From NCBI GenBank assembly GCA_905202215.1, contig CAJKRG010000006.1, positions 35,740 to 99,739 on the forward strand: 64,000 nucleotides of DNA. Direction: 5' to 3'. Shown one piece after another: positions 18,003-25,879 of the stretch. Both the position numbers and the translations under genes were made by a program. The notes beneath the pieces are model-generated. The model was not told where the DNA came from. It made no database searches and saw only the letters and a program-made list of their open reading frames with translations. Position 1 is the stretch's first letter. Every line of letters begins with the position of its first letter. Source of the DNA: an uncultured Porphyromonadaceae bacterium (GTDB lineage: Bacteria > Bacteroidota > Bacteroidia > Bacteroidales > Muribaculaceae).

Positions 18003-19550
18003 ATGGATAATGCAAGCCTCATAGAGCAGTGTTCGGCCGGCAGCAAGGAAGCGATGGAGTCGCTTTATTGCTGCTACAGCAGGCGTATGATGCGTGTTAT
18101 CCATCGTTATGTGACGGACAGTAAGTGTGCCGAAGATATTTTACATGATGGTTTTGTGCTTATTTTCACCCATATCTCAGAGGTGAGACAGCCCGAACGT
18201 CTTGAATTCTGGATGGGTACCATCATGAAGAATCTGTGCCTCAACTATCTCAGCACGCTTGATGTCATGACCATGCTTGATGATGATATCGAGTTGCCTG
18301 AGATACCTGATCTTGAGGACATCCTGAGTTACGAAGAGCTTGAACAACTGATCAATCGACTTCCCGACGGATATCGTACGGTATTCAAACTTGCTGTTTT
18401 TGAAGGAAAATCGCATAAGGAGATCGGACGTATTCTCGGTATTTCGCCAAATTCCTCGTCATCTCAGCTATTCCATGCCAAAGCGTTGCTTCGTAAGCTT
18501 ATAACCGAACGGAGGCGTCAGGCCGAACTTATAGCTCTGGCCCTTCTTGTTGCAATCGGTGGTTTTACAGTTCTATATCGGAGTGATATCCCCGACAAGA
18601 ATATGGAGATTGTGCAGACGGAAGTGCCGGAGATTGAAGAACGATTTAGTGAAATTCTGGCAGAAGCAGCTATGCCGGAATGCAGAGAGACTGTGCAGAT
18701 CCGAAAAAAATATGAAGTCAGCGAAAACAGGACGGCAGAGACTATGGAGATTGTTGCCGACCTCGACAGTGTGTCTGTAGAGGATACTCTCGTCGCTGAG
18801 GCTGATTCGGATTCTGTTGTGCCGCAAGTCGAGACTGGGCCTGTAAGGCAGACAATGTTTGATATTCCCCGAAAGGCTGTGGCAAATGCCCTGTGGACTA
18901 TAGGCGCGCACTATACTGTTGGAGCCCAGACCCCGACAGTAGTTGGCGCGGATTATGTGGATAGAGCCCCGATATTCAGCACAATGGATGGAACTGCAGG
19001 CAATTTTGTACCTTCGGATAAGATGCCGCTTCCGGAACCTTCGCTCTATCATGAGACAGACTATGATCTGCCGCTGACTTTCGGAGTCTCTGTGTCGAAA
19101 AAAATTACATCAAGACTGAGTTTGGAAACAGGACTCAACTATACCTATATGCATGCGACACTGAGATATACCTCTCTGAATATGAGTCAGTCTGTGAAAT
19201 CTAATTTCATCGGCATACCTCTGAAGGTTTCCTATACCTTTTACAGTAAAAAGGGACTGTCGTTTTATGGAACCGGAGGCGCTTCCGTCGATTTCCCGAT
19301 AGGGATGCATACTCGGACGACCGGAACGTCGGCCTATCCGGTGGCTGTGTCACTTCCTGAACTCAAATCGCGTACAGAGTTTTCGGCGCATGGTGGAATC
19401 GGGCTGCACTATTCCCTTACGCCAGTAATAGGTGTCTATATCGAACCGTCTGTAAGACACTATTTCAGGAACGGCGCGAGCGCTCCGTCCTATTGGCAGG
19501 AACATCGCACGCTTATATCCGTGCCGATCGGAATAAAAATAAATTTGTAG
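18003..19550 (+). CDS. ECF sigma factor fused to a transmembrane helix and an outer-membrane-type beta-barrel
   Basis: 515 residues in one uninterrupted frame. Residues 5-85 are sigma region 2 (LIEQCSAGSKEAMESLY; CAEDILHDGFVLIFTH; FWMGTIMKNLCLNYL); residues 108-168 are region 4 (INRLPDGYRTVFKLAVFEGKSHKEIGRILG; SSSQLFHAKALLRKLI). One membrane helix follows at 175-192 (ELIALALLVAIGGFTVLY), then an acidic linker to about 288, then a predicted barrel to the end (DLPLTFGVSVSKKITSRLSLETGLNY; NFIGIPLKVSYTF; FSAHGGIGLHY; TLISVPIGIKINL). Bacteroides Dma proteins are separate anti-sigma factors that span both membranes and pair with a distinct sigma factor. Here the sigma factor itself takes the cytoplasmic position and no anti-sigma domain is visible. 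Signalling would need proteolytic release or contact; that part is inference. Confidence 0.88.
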   Translation: MDNASLIEQCSAGSKEAMESLYCCYSRRMMRVIHRYVTDSKCAEDILHDGFVLIFTHISEVRQPERLEFWMGTIMKNLCLNYLSTLDVMTMLDDDIELPEIPDLEDILSYEELEQLINRLPDGYRTVFKLAVFEGKSHKEIGRILGISPNSSSSQLFHAKALLRKLITERRRQAELIALALLVAIGGFTVLYRSDIPDKNMEIVQTEVPEIEERFSEILAEAAMPECRETVQIRKKYEVSENRTAETMEIVADLDSVSVEDTLVAEADSDSVVPQVETGPVRQTMFDIPRKAVANALWTIGAHYTVGAQTPTVVGADYVDRAPIFSTMDGTAGNFVPSDKMPLPEPSLYHETDYDLPLTFGVSVSKKITSRLSLETGLNYTYMHATLRYTSLNMSQSVKSNFIGIPLKVSYTFYSKKGLSFYGTGGASVDFPIGMHTRTTGTSAYPVAVSLPELKSRTEFSAHGGIGLHYSLTPVIGVYIEPSVRHYFRNGASAPSYWQEHRTLISVPIGIKINL

Positions 19551-19610
19551 ACTGCATGCAGTATTTGTCTTTTTTGCTATCTTTACTATAGAAATCAATA
19601 TTTGAACAAT

Positions 19611-20288
19611 ATGAAACTTACCCGTTATCTCATTATTGCAGCGGCAGCTCTCTCGCTGGGCGCTTGCAACAACAGCGGCGATAATGCCGTGGCGTATTTC
19701 ACCGACATTGTGACACTCGATTCGAGTACCGACCAGGGATCGGTGATGACATTCCGTGAACTGAACGACTCTCCTGTCATTACTCTGACGAGTACTACGG
19801 CTTTGCCGAAAGATAATGTCGGAAAACGTATTGTTATTCTGTACAGCCCCGTCGGAACAACCGAACATGGCGTGAGCGGCAATGTTAATCTTGTCAACGC
19901 CGGTCTTACCTATGGTGCCGGTGCGCCTCCGCTGGATGCCGTGGTCGACACTCTCGACAACTGGAAAAGCGATGAAATAACTTTCATGCAGGCTTACCGT
20001 TCAGGAAAATATCTTAATCTCGGCATGATCCTTCCCACCAATGCCTCGCTTGAGAAATTCCGCTGTTATATCGACGTGACTACTCTCGACAACGAATATC
20101 CGGAGCTTCATGTGGTGTATAAGGCTCAGGTCGGATATGATTCGCAATCTGCCAATTTCTTCGGGTCGTATGATATAAGCAGTTTATGGAACCGTCCCGG
20201 TGTCAAAGGCCTCAAGGTGCTCTACACCGGATATAACAACGGTTCGGTGACCATAGAGAAAGAAACCGCCGTCAAACCGGCAGAATAA
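19611..20288 (+). CDS. Exported lipoprotein, possibly NigD-like
   Basis: 225 residues from the ATG at 19611; lipoprotein signal MKLTRYLIIAAAALSLGACNN (lipobox LGAC). The mature part begins with a beta-rich domain (SVMTFRELNDSPVITLTS; GKRIVILYSP) and ends with a second beta domain (RCYIDVTTLDNEYPELHVVY). Length, lipobox and two-domain layout recall NigD-like proteins of Bacteroidales, but the match is loose. It starts 60 nt after the sigma-barrel fusion with a possible own -7 box (TATCTTTA, 19579-19586). It could be a partner or target of that regulator. Confidence 0.7.
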   Translation: MKLTRYLIIAAAALSLGACNNSGDNAVAYFTDIVTLDSSTDQGSVMTFRELNDSPVITLTSTTALPKDNVGKRIVILYSPVGTTEHGVSGNVNLVNAGLTYGAGAPPLDAVVDTLDNWKSDEITFMQAYRSGKYLNLGMILPTNASLEKFRCYIDVTTLDNEYPELHVVYKAQVGYDSQSANFFGSYDISSLWNRPGVKGLKVLYTGYNNGSVTIEKETAVKPAE

Positions 20289-20312
20289 ACACGATTCCAT
20301 TATATACGTAGA

Positions 20313-20357
20313 AAATGCACCGGCGCTCCGCATATTGGAGGCCGGTGCATTTTTTTG
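20313..20357 (+). terminator. Intrinsic terminator
   Basis: aaatgcaccggc (20313-20324) pairs with gccggtgcattt (20341-20352), with an inner ctcc/ggag stem and a T run of seven. It closes the lipoprotein gene and, with its A-rich left arm, may also serve the convergent phosphoesterase gene. Confidence 0.85.
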
Positions 20358-20374
20358 TTTTTATCTTCTATGGA

Positions 20375-22222
20375 TTATTTGCGGGCAATGCGCCAGATGG
20401 TTCCCTCGATAAGTGATACGTAGATGTCGCCGGACACAGGATCGATGTCGATGCCGTTGACCTCGCTTACGCCGAGAGGTAGCGACGCTACGAGTTCGGG
20501 GCCGTCGGCGCGGGTTATGGTCACAATTCCGCGGCGGCTGCCTGCGTAGATATACCCGTCTTTTTCGACTACGATGCAGGGGGCATGTTCATATCCGAGA
20601 CCGAGATCAAGAGTCCAGAGTTCCTTGAATCCGGGAGCTGTGGCATCGACTGCCACAAGTTCGCCGTCCATGGTCTTGGCATAGATACGTGTGCCGTCCT
20701 CGCTGTGGCCCAGACTTTCGCGGTAACGGTGGCTGTTGTCGCGCCACAGCTGGCGCCCGGTCGCCCGGTCGAGAGCAGTCATATAGCGGTCGGGGGCCAC
20801 GACAAACACTTTGTCGCCTGTGATTACTGGTACGACGTTGCCCGGACCGAGCATGTTGGCTGTCTTACCGTTGTTCCACACCCATTTGAGTTTGCCCGTA
20901 TTGAGGTCGAGAGCGCGAAGATTTGTGTCCCATGCGCCGAACACGAGATCGGAACCGTCGATTGCGGGGGCTGCCTGACAGTAGTTGAAAATGGAATCAT
21001 AACTCCATACGAGCTTCCCGTTGTCAGGGCGGCGACGTTCCATGCGTTTGTATGCGCCCTGGATATAGCCTTTTCCGTCGGGGGTGATAACTCCGTCGGC
21101 TACATACGGGCCTTCTTTCGAGGTCTGTTTTTTAACGCTACGGCCGTTGCGGGCATCAAGAATGAGGATGCCGTCGTGCGATGGGAATGCGACACGGCGG
21201 TTTTTCAGTGCCACAGGACGGCTGAAGAGGCTTGCGCCGGTCGGAGTGCTCCATGTGCGGCCGGTACTGCGGTCGATGGCGCGGGCCTGGCCCAGCGAAT
21301 TGCCAAAATAGATGTTGTCGCGGTCGAAGCCAAGGCGGGTGAATATGGAGGCGCTGTCGGTCCATACCTTATCCACGGCAAAGCCTTCGGGGACGGTGAT
21401 GTCGCGTTTTTCCGGACGTTTGGCCTTCTTGTGGGTTGTTTTTGCCGGGAAAGCGTATTTGGCTTCTGGTGCTTCTCCGATATTTTTATTATAAATATGT
21501 ACCCATGCAGGATCGACTTCGACTATAGTATATCCGTATTTGCCGTCGCGCATGTCTAAGGCACGAGTCATCACACAAGGAAGATCGCTGCCGCTGTTGT
21601 CTCCGCCGGCTTTGTAGCGGCGCCAGGTATGGTAATGTCCGTTGATATGACCGATGACAGGATATTGTTCGAGCAGTTCAAGATAGTCGGCACAGTTGTC
21701 AAGATCGTCGAGGAGGGGATAGTGATTGAATGACAGCACGCGTTTGCCTGGTGTTGCGAGAGAGTCGAGTGTCGCTTTGAGCCAGTGCAGATCTTCCTGT
21801 TTCACATGGCCGTCGCCCATCTTCATGTATGGACCGCAATTGATACCGATGATGATGAGAGAGTCGAATTCGGCTACAAATCGGTCGTTACCCCAGAGGT
21901 CGACGAATGTTTTTGTTGCACTTTGGCTCCAGGTATCCTCGTGGTTTCCCGGGAGAACGAACAAGGGTGCTTTGATTCCGTCAAGAATGCTTTTTACATT
22001 GTTGAGTTCGATGTCTGATCCTTCGTTGCCGAGGTCGCCGTTCATCACCACGAAATCGTATTTTCCTTTGTTTATTTCATCGACAGCCAGGCGCAACTGC
22101 GATTCATTTGCGTTCCCGGGTGTGACATGGACATCGCTAAGTACAGCCATGCGTTGCCCTGACATGTAAGAAAAGGCAGAAACAGATATTGCGGCTGCCA
22201 GAAAGATTTTGCGTAAATTCAT
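20375..22222 (-). CDS. Exported calcineurin-like phosphoesterase with PQQ-type beta-propeller
   Basis: 615 residues from the ATG at 22222, giving a signal peptide ending near SYMSGQ. The N-terminal half (about 25-260) carries metallophosphatase motifs: SDVHVTPGN, VMNGDLGNEG, LPGNHEDTW, and GHINGHYHTW with metal ligands D, N and H. The C-terminal half is a propeller of PQQ-like repeats (RAIDRSTGRTWS; ALDLNTGKLKWVWNNG; TALDRATGRQLWRDN; GYIYAGSRRGIVTITRADG). This pairing of a phosphatase with a BamB-like propeller occurs in Bacteroidota; substrate unknown. Probably periplasmic. Confidence 0.88.
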   Translation of the reverse strand: MNLRKIFLAAAISVSAFSYMSGQRMAVLSDVHVTPGNANESQLRLAVDEINKGKYDFVVMNGDLGNEGSDIELNNVKSILDGIKAPLFVLPGNHEDTWSQSATKTFVDLWGNDRFVAEFDSLIIIGINCGPYMKMGDGHVKQEDLHWLKATLDSLATPGKRVLSFNHYPLLDDLDNCADYLELLEQYPVIGHINGHYHTWRRYKAGGDNSGSDLPCVMTRALDMRDGKYGYTIVEVDPAWVHIYNKNIGEAPEAKYAFPAKTTHKKAKRPEKRDITVPEGFAVDKVWTDSASIFTRLGFDRDNIYFGNSLGQARAIDRSTGRTWSTPTGASLFSRPVALKNRRVAFPSHDGILILDARNGRSVKKQTSKEGPYVADGVITPDGKGYIQGAYKRMERRRPDNGKLVWSYDSIFNYCQAAPAIDGSDLVFGAWDTNLRALDLNTGKLKWVWNNGKTANMLGPGNVVPVITGDKVFVVAPDRYMTALDRATGRQLWRDNSHRYRESLGHSEDGTRIYAKTMDGELVAVDATAPGFKELWTLDLGLGYEHAPCIVVEKDGYIYAGSRRGIVTITRADGPELVASLPLGVSEVNGIDIDPVSGDIYVSLIEGTIWRIARK

Positions 22223-22348
22223 GGGCTTACGTTGTTTTTTGTGTTTTTCGTTGTGCAAAAATAGCCAAAAAACAACGACCGGCAAAACTTGTCGGGCAAG
22301 AATTACCGGTTTTTCAGAGGTGATGTTTTATGATATCCTTTGTATATT

Positions 22349-22594
22349 TCAGGATTTCCGACTAAGGAGTCCTACCAGCCATAAAAGGACGATAGCTCCG
22401 ATGACAGATGTTATCAGGCTGCCTATTATTCCGCCGGCAGAAATACCGATCAGGCTGAATAACCATCCGCCGAGAACTCCGCCTATTATGCCGACGATGA
22501 GATTGACAACAAGTCCGAATCCGCCGCCGCGCATTAGCTTGCCGGCTACGAAACCCGATACCAGACCGATGAGAATGAACCAGATAAAATTCAT
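22349..22594 (-). CDS. GlsB/YeaQ/YmgE family membrane protein
   Basis: 81 residues, almost entirely hydrophobic, with three membrane segments and the family's glycine zippers (LIGLVSGFVAGKLMRGGGFG; GIIGGVLGGWLFSLIGI). Small stress-linked inner-membrane protein, formerly called transglycosylase-associated. Biochemical role unknown. Monocistronic or coupled to the hypothetical gene upstream (54 nt gap). Confidence 0.9.
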   Translation of the reverse strand: MNFIWFILIGLVSGFVAGKLMRGGGFGLVVNLIVGIIGGVLGGWLFSLIGISAGGIIGSLITSVIGAIVLLWLVGLLSRKS

Positions 22595-22648
22595 GATGAT
22601 ATATGTTTTGATGATTTTATCTGAAAACGTCGCCTGTGACGTTATTGT

Positions 22649-23155
22649 TCATATTGTGACTGCGAACAGGCTCTGCGCCTCCAGAAGCGTCTTATGTTCG
22701 GGATGAATCAGGAACAGAAACTCACGTGCGAGTATCGCGGGTTCAATATCGGTGGCAGCGGGTGTGAGACTGATCGAATGTGGAACCGATGCTCCCGTGC
22801 GTAGGTTAAGGATCCACAGAGGTGTGTTGCCGTTTCTCGCGAGATCGGTGATGATCTGTTCTGTTCCGCAATTGTCGGGATAGTGTCTTACTCCAAATTT
22901 TTGAGCGAGAACCGAAGCATTTTTACCGCCGTTCCGGCAACATAATGCCACGGAAATACCGGCTTCTCTCATTGCCGATACGAATGGAGCGGCCTCAGTG
23001 GCCGTGTCGGCGAGAAGAGTTACCCAGAGAGGCGGGAAATTCAGATGTAGTCCGGGGGTGAGGACTCCGGCACGTCGTGCGCCGCTTTTTACCGCCGGTC
23101 GGTGGAGACTGCGGCGGTGTTCCTCCATTTTGTTTTCGAGATAATTGTCTGCCAT
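22649..23155 (-). CDS. Hypothetical protein, Rossmann-like
   Basis: 168 residues, soluble, no signal peptide. Alternating beta-alpha pattern (LWVTLLADTATEAAPFVSAMREAGISVALCCRNG; GVRHYPDNCGTEQIITDLAR; TPLWILNLRTG) suggests a small alpha/beta fold. The basic N-terminal 35 residues (RRSLHRPAVKSGARR) look disordered. No recognised family. The coding frame is convincing because codon use matches neighbouring genes and no better overlapping frame exists. Confidence 0.6.
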   Translation of the reverse strand: MADNYLENKMEEHRRSLHRPAVKSGARRAGVLTPGLHLNFPPLWVTLLADTATEAAPFVSAMREAGISVALCCRNGGKNASVLAQKFGVRHYPDNCGTEQIITDLARNGNTPLWILNLRTGASVPHSISLTPAATDIEPAILAREFLFLIHPEHKTLLEAQSLFAVTI

Positions 23156-23337
23156 ATTTTTTCTGACAAAGATAACGATAAAAGACGATATGCCATCTTT
23201 ATCGGTCAGTAGAAATAATTTTGAAAAATTTTAAAAAATTCAGAACCTTTTTCTCTGTAACCGTGTTGTAATATCAAAATCGGATAATTCAACTATCTGA
23301 GAGACAAAAGAGATAAGAACACTATTATTAATATGTC

Positions 23338-24393
23338 ATGAAAAGAATCGCATTCATCCTCGCTGTTGCTCTCGGGAGTGCAGCAGCTTTCGCTCAGGTA
23401 AACAAGGGCGAGCTCAAACAGCTTCAGAATTTCCTGGCTCAGCCGGCCGAACACGCCGCTACCAATGCCGAAGCTCTCAAGATTACAAACATTAAGGATC
23501 CTTCCACCTGGGAAGGCGTTACTGTCGTAGGCAAGAATGTTACCGCCATCGACTGGAAAGACAAACACCTTGCAGGCGTTCTCGATCTCAGCGGTTTCAC
23601 CGCTCTCACAAAAGTGGATGTATCGAGAAATAAACTTCAGGGTATCACAGCAAAGGGTGATGCAGCCCTTGCCGAAGTGAATGCCTCCCGAAACCGTATC
23701 TCGGAAGCCGATTTTGACGGATGTACATCGCTTACCAAGCTGACGATCAATAATAATCGCATCGCCGAGTTCTCGCTCAACAATGTGCCTTCGCTCAAGA
23801 ATCTCAATATAGCTTCGAATCTTCTGGCGGCTCTCGATCTTCAGGCCTCGCCGACTCTTGAGACTCTTAACTGTCAGAGCAATCACCTCGAAAGTCTCGT
23901 AATTGCTGACTGCACTGCCCTCAAGAACCTCTATTGCGGCTATAACAAGCTTACCGGTGTGACACTTTCGGGTGTGACAAGTCTTCAGAATCTTAATGTT
24001 GACGACAATCAGATTGCCAACATGATTGTTTCCGGTCTTCCTTCTCTCTCTACTTTTATTTGCTCCGACAATAATATGAAGCAGCTCGGACTTCGCGAGT
24101 GCAACGCTCTCCTCGATATTGTCTGCTCTTATAATGATCTTACTTCCTTCGAAGTGTCGAATTGCCCTAACCTTATCTTCGTGGACTGCTCGTACAACGA
24201 CCTTACCCAGCTCACACTCAGCAATCAGACCTTCCTGCAGCGCCTTCTCTGCAACAACAACGAACTTACAATGCTCGATGTTTCTTTCGACCAGGCTCTT
24301 ACCTACATCAATTGTCGCTACAACATGATTACCGACATGCGAACCATAGCCTGCCCGAACCTGAGAATGATAGCCTGCCAGTGGAACTATTGA
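23338..24393 (+). CDS. Secreted leucine-rich repeat protein
   Basis: 351 residues. Signal peptide MKRIAFILAVALGSAAAFAQ, a helical cap (residues 22-70), then about a dozen repeats of 20-22 residues of the form L-xx-L-x(C/V)-xx-N-x-(L/I) (TSLTKLTINNNRIAEF; TALKNLYCGYNKLTGV; PNLIFVDCSYNDLTQL). Cys-containing LYC/FIC/INC positions match the bacterial LRR type seen in gut Bacteroidota surface proteins. Likely a protein- or glycan-binding surface scaffold. A strong terminator follows 32 nt downstream. Confidence 0.9.
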   Translation: MKRIAFILAVALGSAAAFAQVNKGELKQLQNFLAQPAEHAATNAEALKITNIKDPSTWEGVTVVGKNVTAIDWKDKHLAGVLDLSGFTALTKVDVSRNKLQGITAKGDAALAEVNASRNRISEADFDGCTSLTKLTINNNRIAEFSLNNVPSLKNLNIASNLLAALDLQASPTLETLNCQSNHLESLVIADCTALKNLYCGYNKLTGVTLSGVTSLQNLNVDDNQIANMIVSGLPSLSTFICSDNNMKQLGLRECNALLDIVCSYNDLTSFEVSNCPNLIFVDCSYNDLTQLTLSNQTFLQRLLCNNNELTMLDVSFDQALTYINCRYNMITDMRTIACPNLRMIACQWNY

Positions 24394-24424
24394 TATCGGC
24401 AATGCGATAGACAAATACCCCCCG

Positions 24425-24465
24425 AGCCGGGCGGAAGGTCGAGAAGCCTTCCGCCCGGCTTTTTT
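24425..24465 (+). terminator. Intrinsic terminator of the LRR gene
   Basis: Perfect 14-bp stem agccgggcggaagg (24425-24438) / ccttccgcccggct (24447-24460), 8-nt loop, followed by a T run. Confidence 0.92.
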
Positions 24466-24487
24466 CAGATATAATGAAACGGGTCTG

Positions 24488-24519
24488 TTTGAAAAAGCGG
24501 CCCCGTTTCATTATCTTTG
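24488..24519 (+). promoter_or_regulatory. Complete Bacteroidales promoter before the B3/B4 gene
   Basis: TTTG (24488-24491), 20 nt, TATCTTTG (24512-24519). The ATG is at 24528, so the leader would be only about 4 nt. Confidence 0.7.
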
Positions 24520-24527
24520 CAGGCGTT

Positions 24528-25196
24528 ATGGAAATTTCATTTGAACCCGCTATAAAAGATGCCGCCCCATTGCTGACGGTGATGTGTGTGGAGGCTGATA
24601 TTGACAACGGCCCCACTTCCGATACTCTTTGGAGTGAAATATGCGGCTGTGCCGCCGGTATCGCATCTTCGACGCCAATGGAGATGGTGCGTCATCGTCC
24701 GGCTATAGATGCTACGAGAGCTGTATATAAAACTCTCGGCAAGGATCCCAACCGTTACCGTCCGAGTGCAGAGGCTCTTTGCCGGCGTGCGGTGAAAGGT
24801 CTTGAACTGTATCGAACTCTTACAGTGATTGATCTCATCAATCTTCTGTCTATGGTCACGGGACATTCGATAGGCGGTTTTGATGCCGACAAAATAGCAG
24901 GCGACCGGCTGATTCTCGGTGTCGGTCGTGCCGGAGAGCCATACGAGGCTATAGGACGCGGTTTGCTGAACATAGAAGGCTTGCCCGTTTATCGCGATAC
25001 TGTCGGAGGGGTGGGCACTCCGACTTCCGATAATGACCGCACCAAGCTTTCGCCTGACAGCCGACGGTTGCTTATGACTGTCAATATGTACGGTTCTTCC
25101 GAAGTAACGCCTGAGGAAGTAGAGGCTATGGCCAGGCGCCTTCTCACTGATTATGCCGGTTCTAAGGACATCCATGTCAGATATTACAGACCATGA
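24528..25196 (+). CDS. B3/B4 tRNA-binding domain protein
   Basis: 222 residues from the ATG at 24528. The protein matches stand-alone B3/B4 domains of phenylalanyl-tRNA synthetase beta chains: RHRPAIDATRAVYKTLGKDPNRYRPSAEALCRRAVKG, then LINLLSMVTGHSIGGFDADKIAGD and a C-terminal DRTKLSPDSRRLLMTVNMYG. Free-standing forms are thought to edit or bind aminoacyl-tRNA, though most are uncharacterised. The stop codon overlaps the Sua5 start (ATGA), so the two are coupled, which fits a shared tRNA-related task. Confidence 0.85.
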   Translation: MEISFEPAIKDAAPLLTVMCVEADIDNGPTSDTLWSEICGCAAGIASSTPMEMVRHRPAIDATRAVYKTLGKDPNRYRPSAEALCRRAVKGLELYRTLTVIDLINLLSMVTGHSIGGFDADKIAGDRLILGVGRAGEPYEAIGRGLLNIEGLPVYRDTVGGVGTPTSDNDRTKLSPDSRRLLMTVNMYGSSEVTPEEVEAMARRLLTDYAGSKDIHVRYYRP

Positions 25197-25819
25197 AAAT
25201 ACTTACCGTATATCCTAATTCCGTGAATCAACGGTATATAGACGAGGCTGTGGATGCCATGCGCCGAGGCGAGATAATAGTATATCCGACAGATACATTC
25301 TATGCTCTCGGTGCTGATGCGCTCAATAACCGCGCCGTCGAACGCCTATGCCGTCTGAAAGGTATAAATCCCGATAAAAATCTACTGTCGGTAGTTTGCT
25401 CAGGACTCTCGCAGGCGGCTGAATATGCCAGGATCGATAATCGCGCTTTTCGTCTGATGAAGGAAAATCTGCCGGGGGCATTTACGTTCATTTTGCCAGC
25501 TGCAAGCACTTTGCCGAAAGTTTTCAAGAGCCGCAAGACGGTTGGCGTACGTGTGCCGGACAATGCTATAGCCATGGCTCTTGCCGAAAGTCTCGGCAAT
25601 CCTGTGATGAGTGCTTCGGTTCCTCTCGGAGACAGTGACGACGCACTTGTCGAGGCTGCCGATCCGCGGGCGCTCGGCCTGCGCTATTCAGGCACACCGG
25701 AAGTAACTGTGGTAATCGACGGGGGAGACGGCGCTACCGAAGGGAGTACAGTCATAGACTGTCTTGACAGCTCGTCTCCGGAAATAGTCCGCCAGGGTCT
25801 TGGTATTATTGAATTGTGA
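25193..25819 (+). CDS. Sua5/YciO/YrdC family threonylcarbamoyl-AMP synthase
   Basis: 208 residues with the YrdC fold: RRGEIIVYPTDTFYALGADALN at the N-terminus, RLCRLKGINPDKNLLSVVCSGLSQAAEYA, the PGAFTFILPA motif, KTVGVRVPDN and a C-terminal GSTVIDCLDSSSPEIVRQGLG. The family makes L-threonylcarbamoyl-AMP for t6A37 of ANN-decoding tRNAs. It could instead be the YciO branch, since no separate Sua5 C-terminal domain is present. Confidence 0.88.
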   Translation: MKILTVYPNSVNQRYIDEAVDAMRRGEIIVYPTDTFYALGADALNNRAVERLCRLKGINPDKNLLSVVCSGLSQAAEYARIDNRAFRLMKENLPGAFTFILPAASTLPKVFKSRKTVGVRVPDNAIAMALAESLGNPVMSASVPLGDSDDALVEAADPRALGLRYSGTPEVTVVIDGGDGATEGSTVIDCLDSSSPEIVRQGLGIIEL

Positions 25820-25879
25820 AAAATACCGGCACAGCCATCGGGCATGTACCGGCATTGTCGTATATTGTTTCAGCCTATA

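Noticed and set aside
20585..21559. 324-codon plus-strand frame
   Set aside because: Lies antisense within the phosphoesterase/PQQ gene and has no recognisable domain.
23293..24414. 373-codon minus-strand frame with apparent repeats
   Set aside because: Antisense to the LRR gene; its periodicity mirrors the leucine-rich repeats.
25820..25879. taccggcac...taccggcatt repeats after the Sua5 gene as a terminator
   Set aside because: They are direct rather than inverted and there is no T run.
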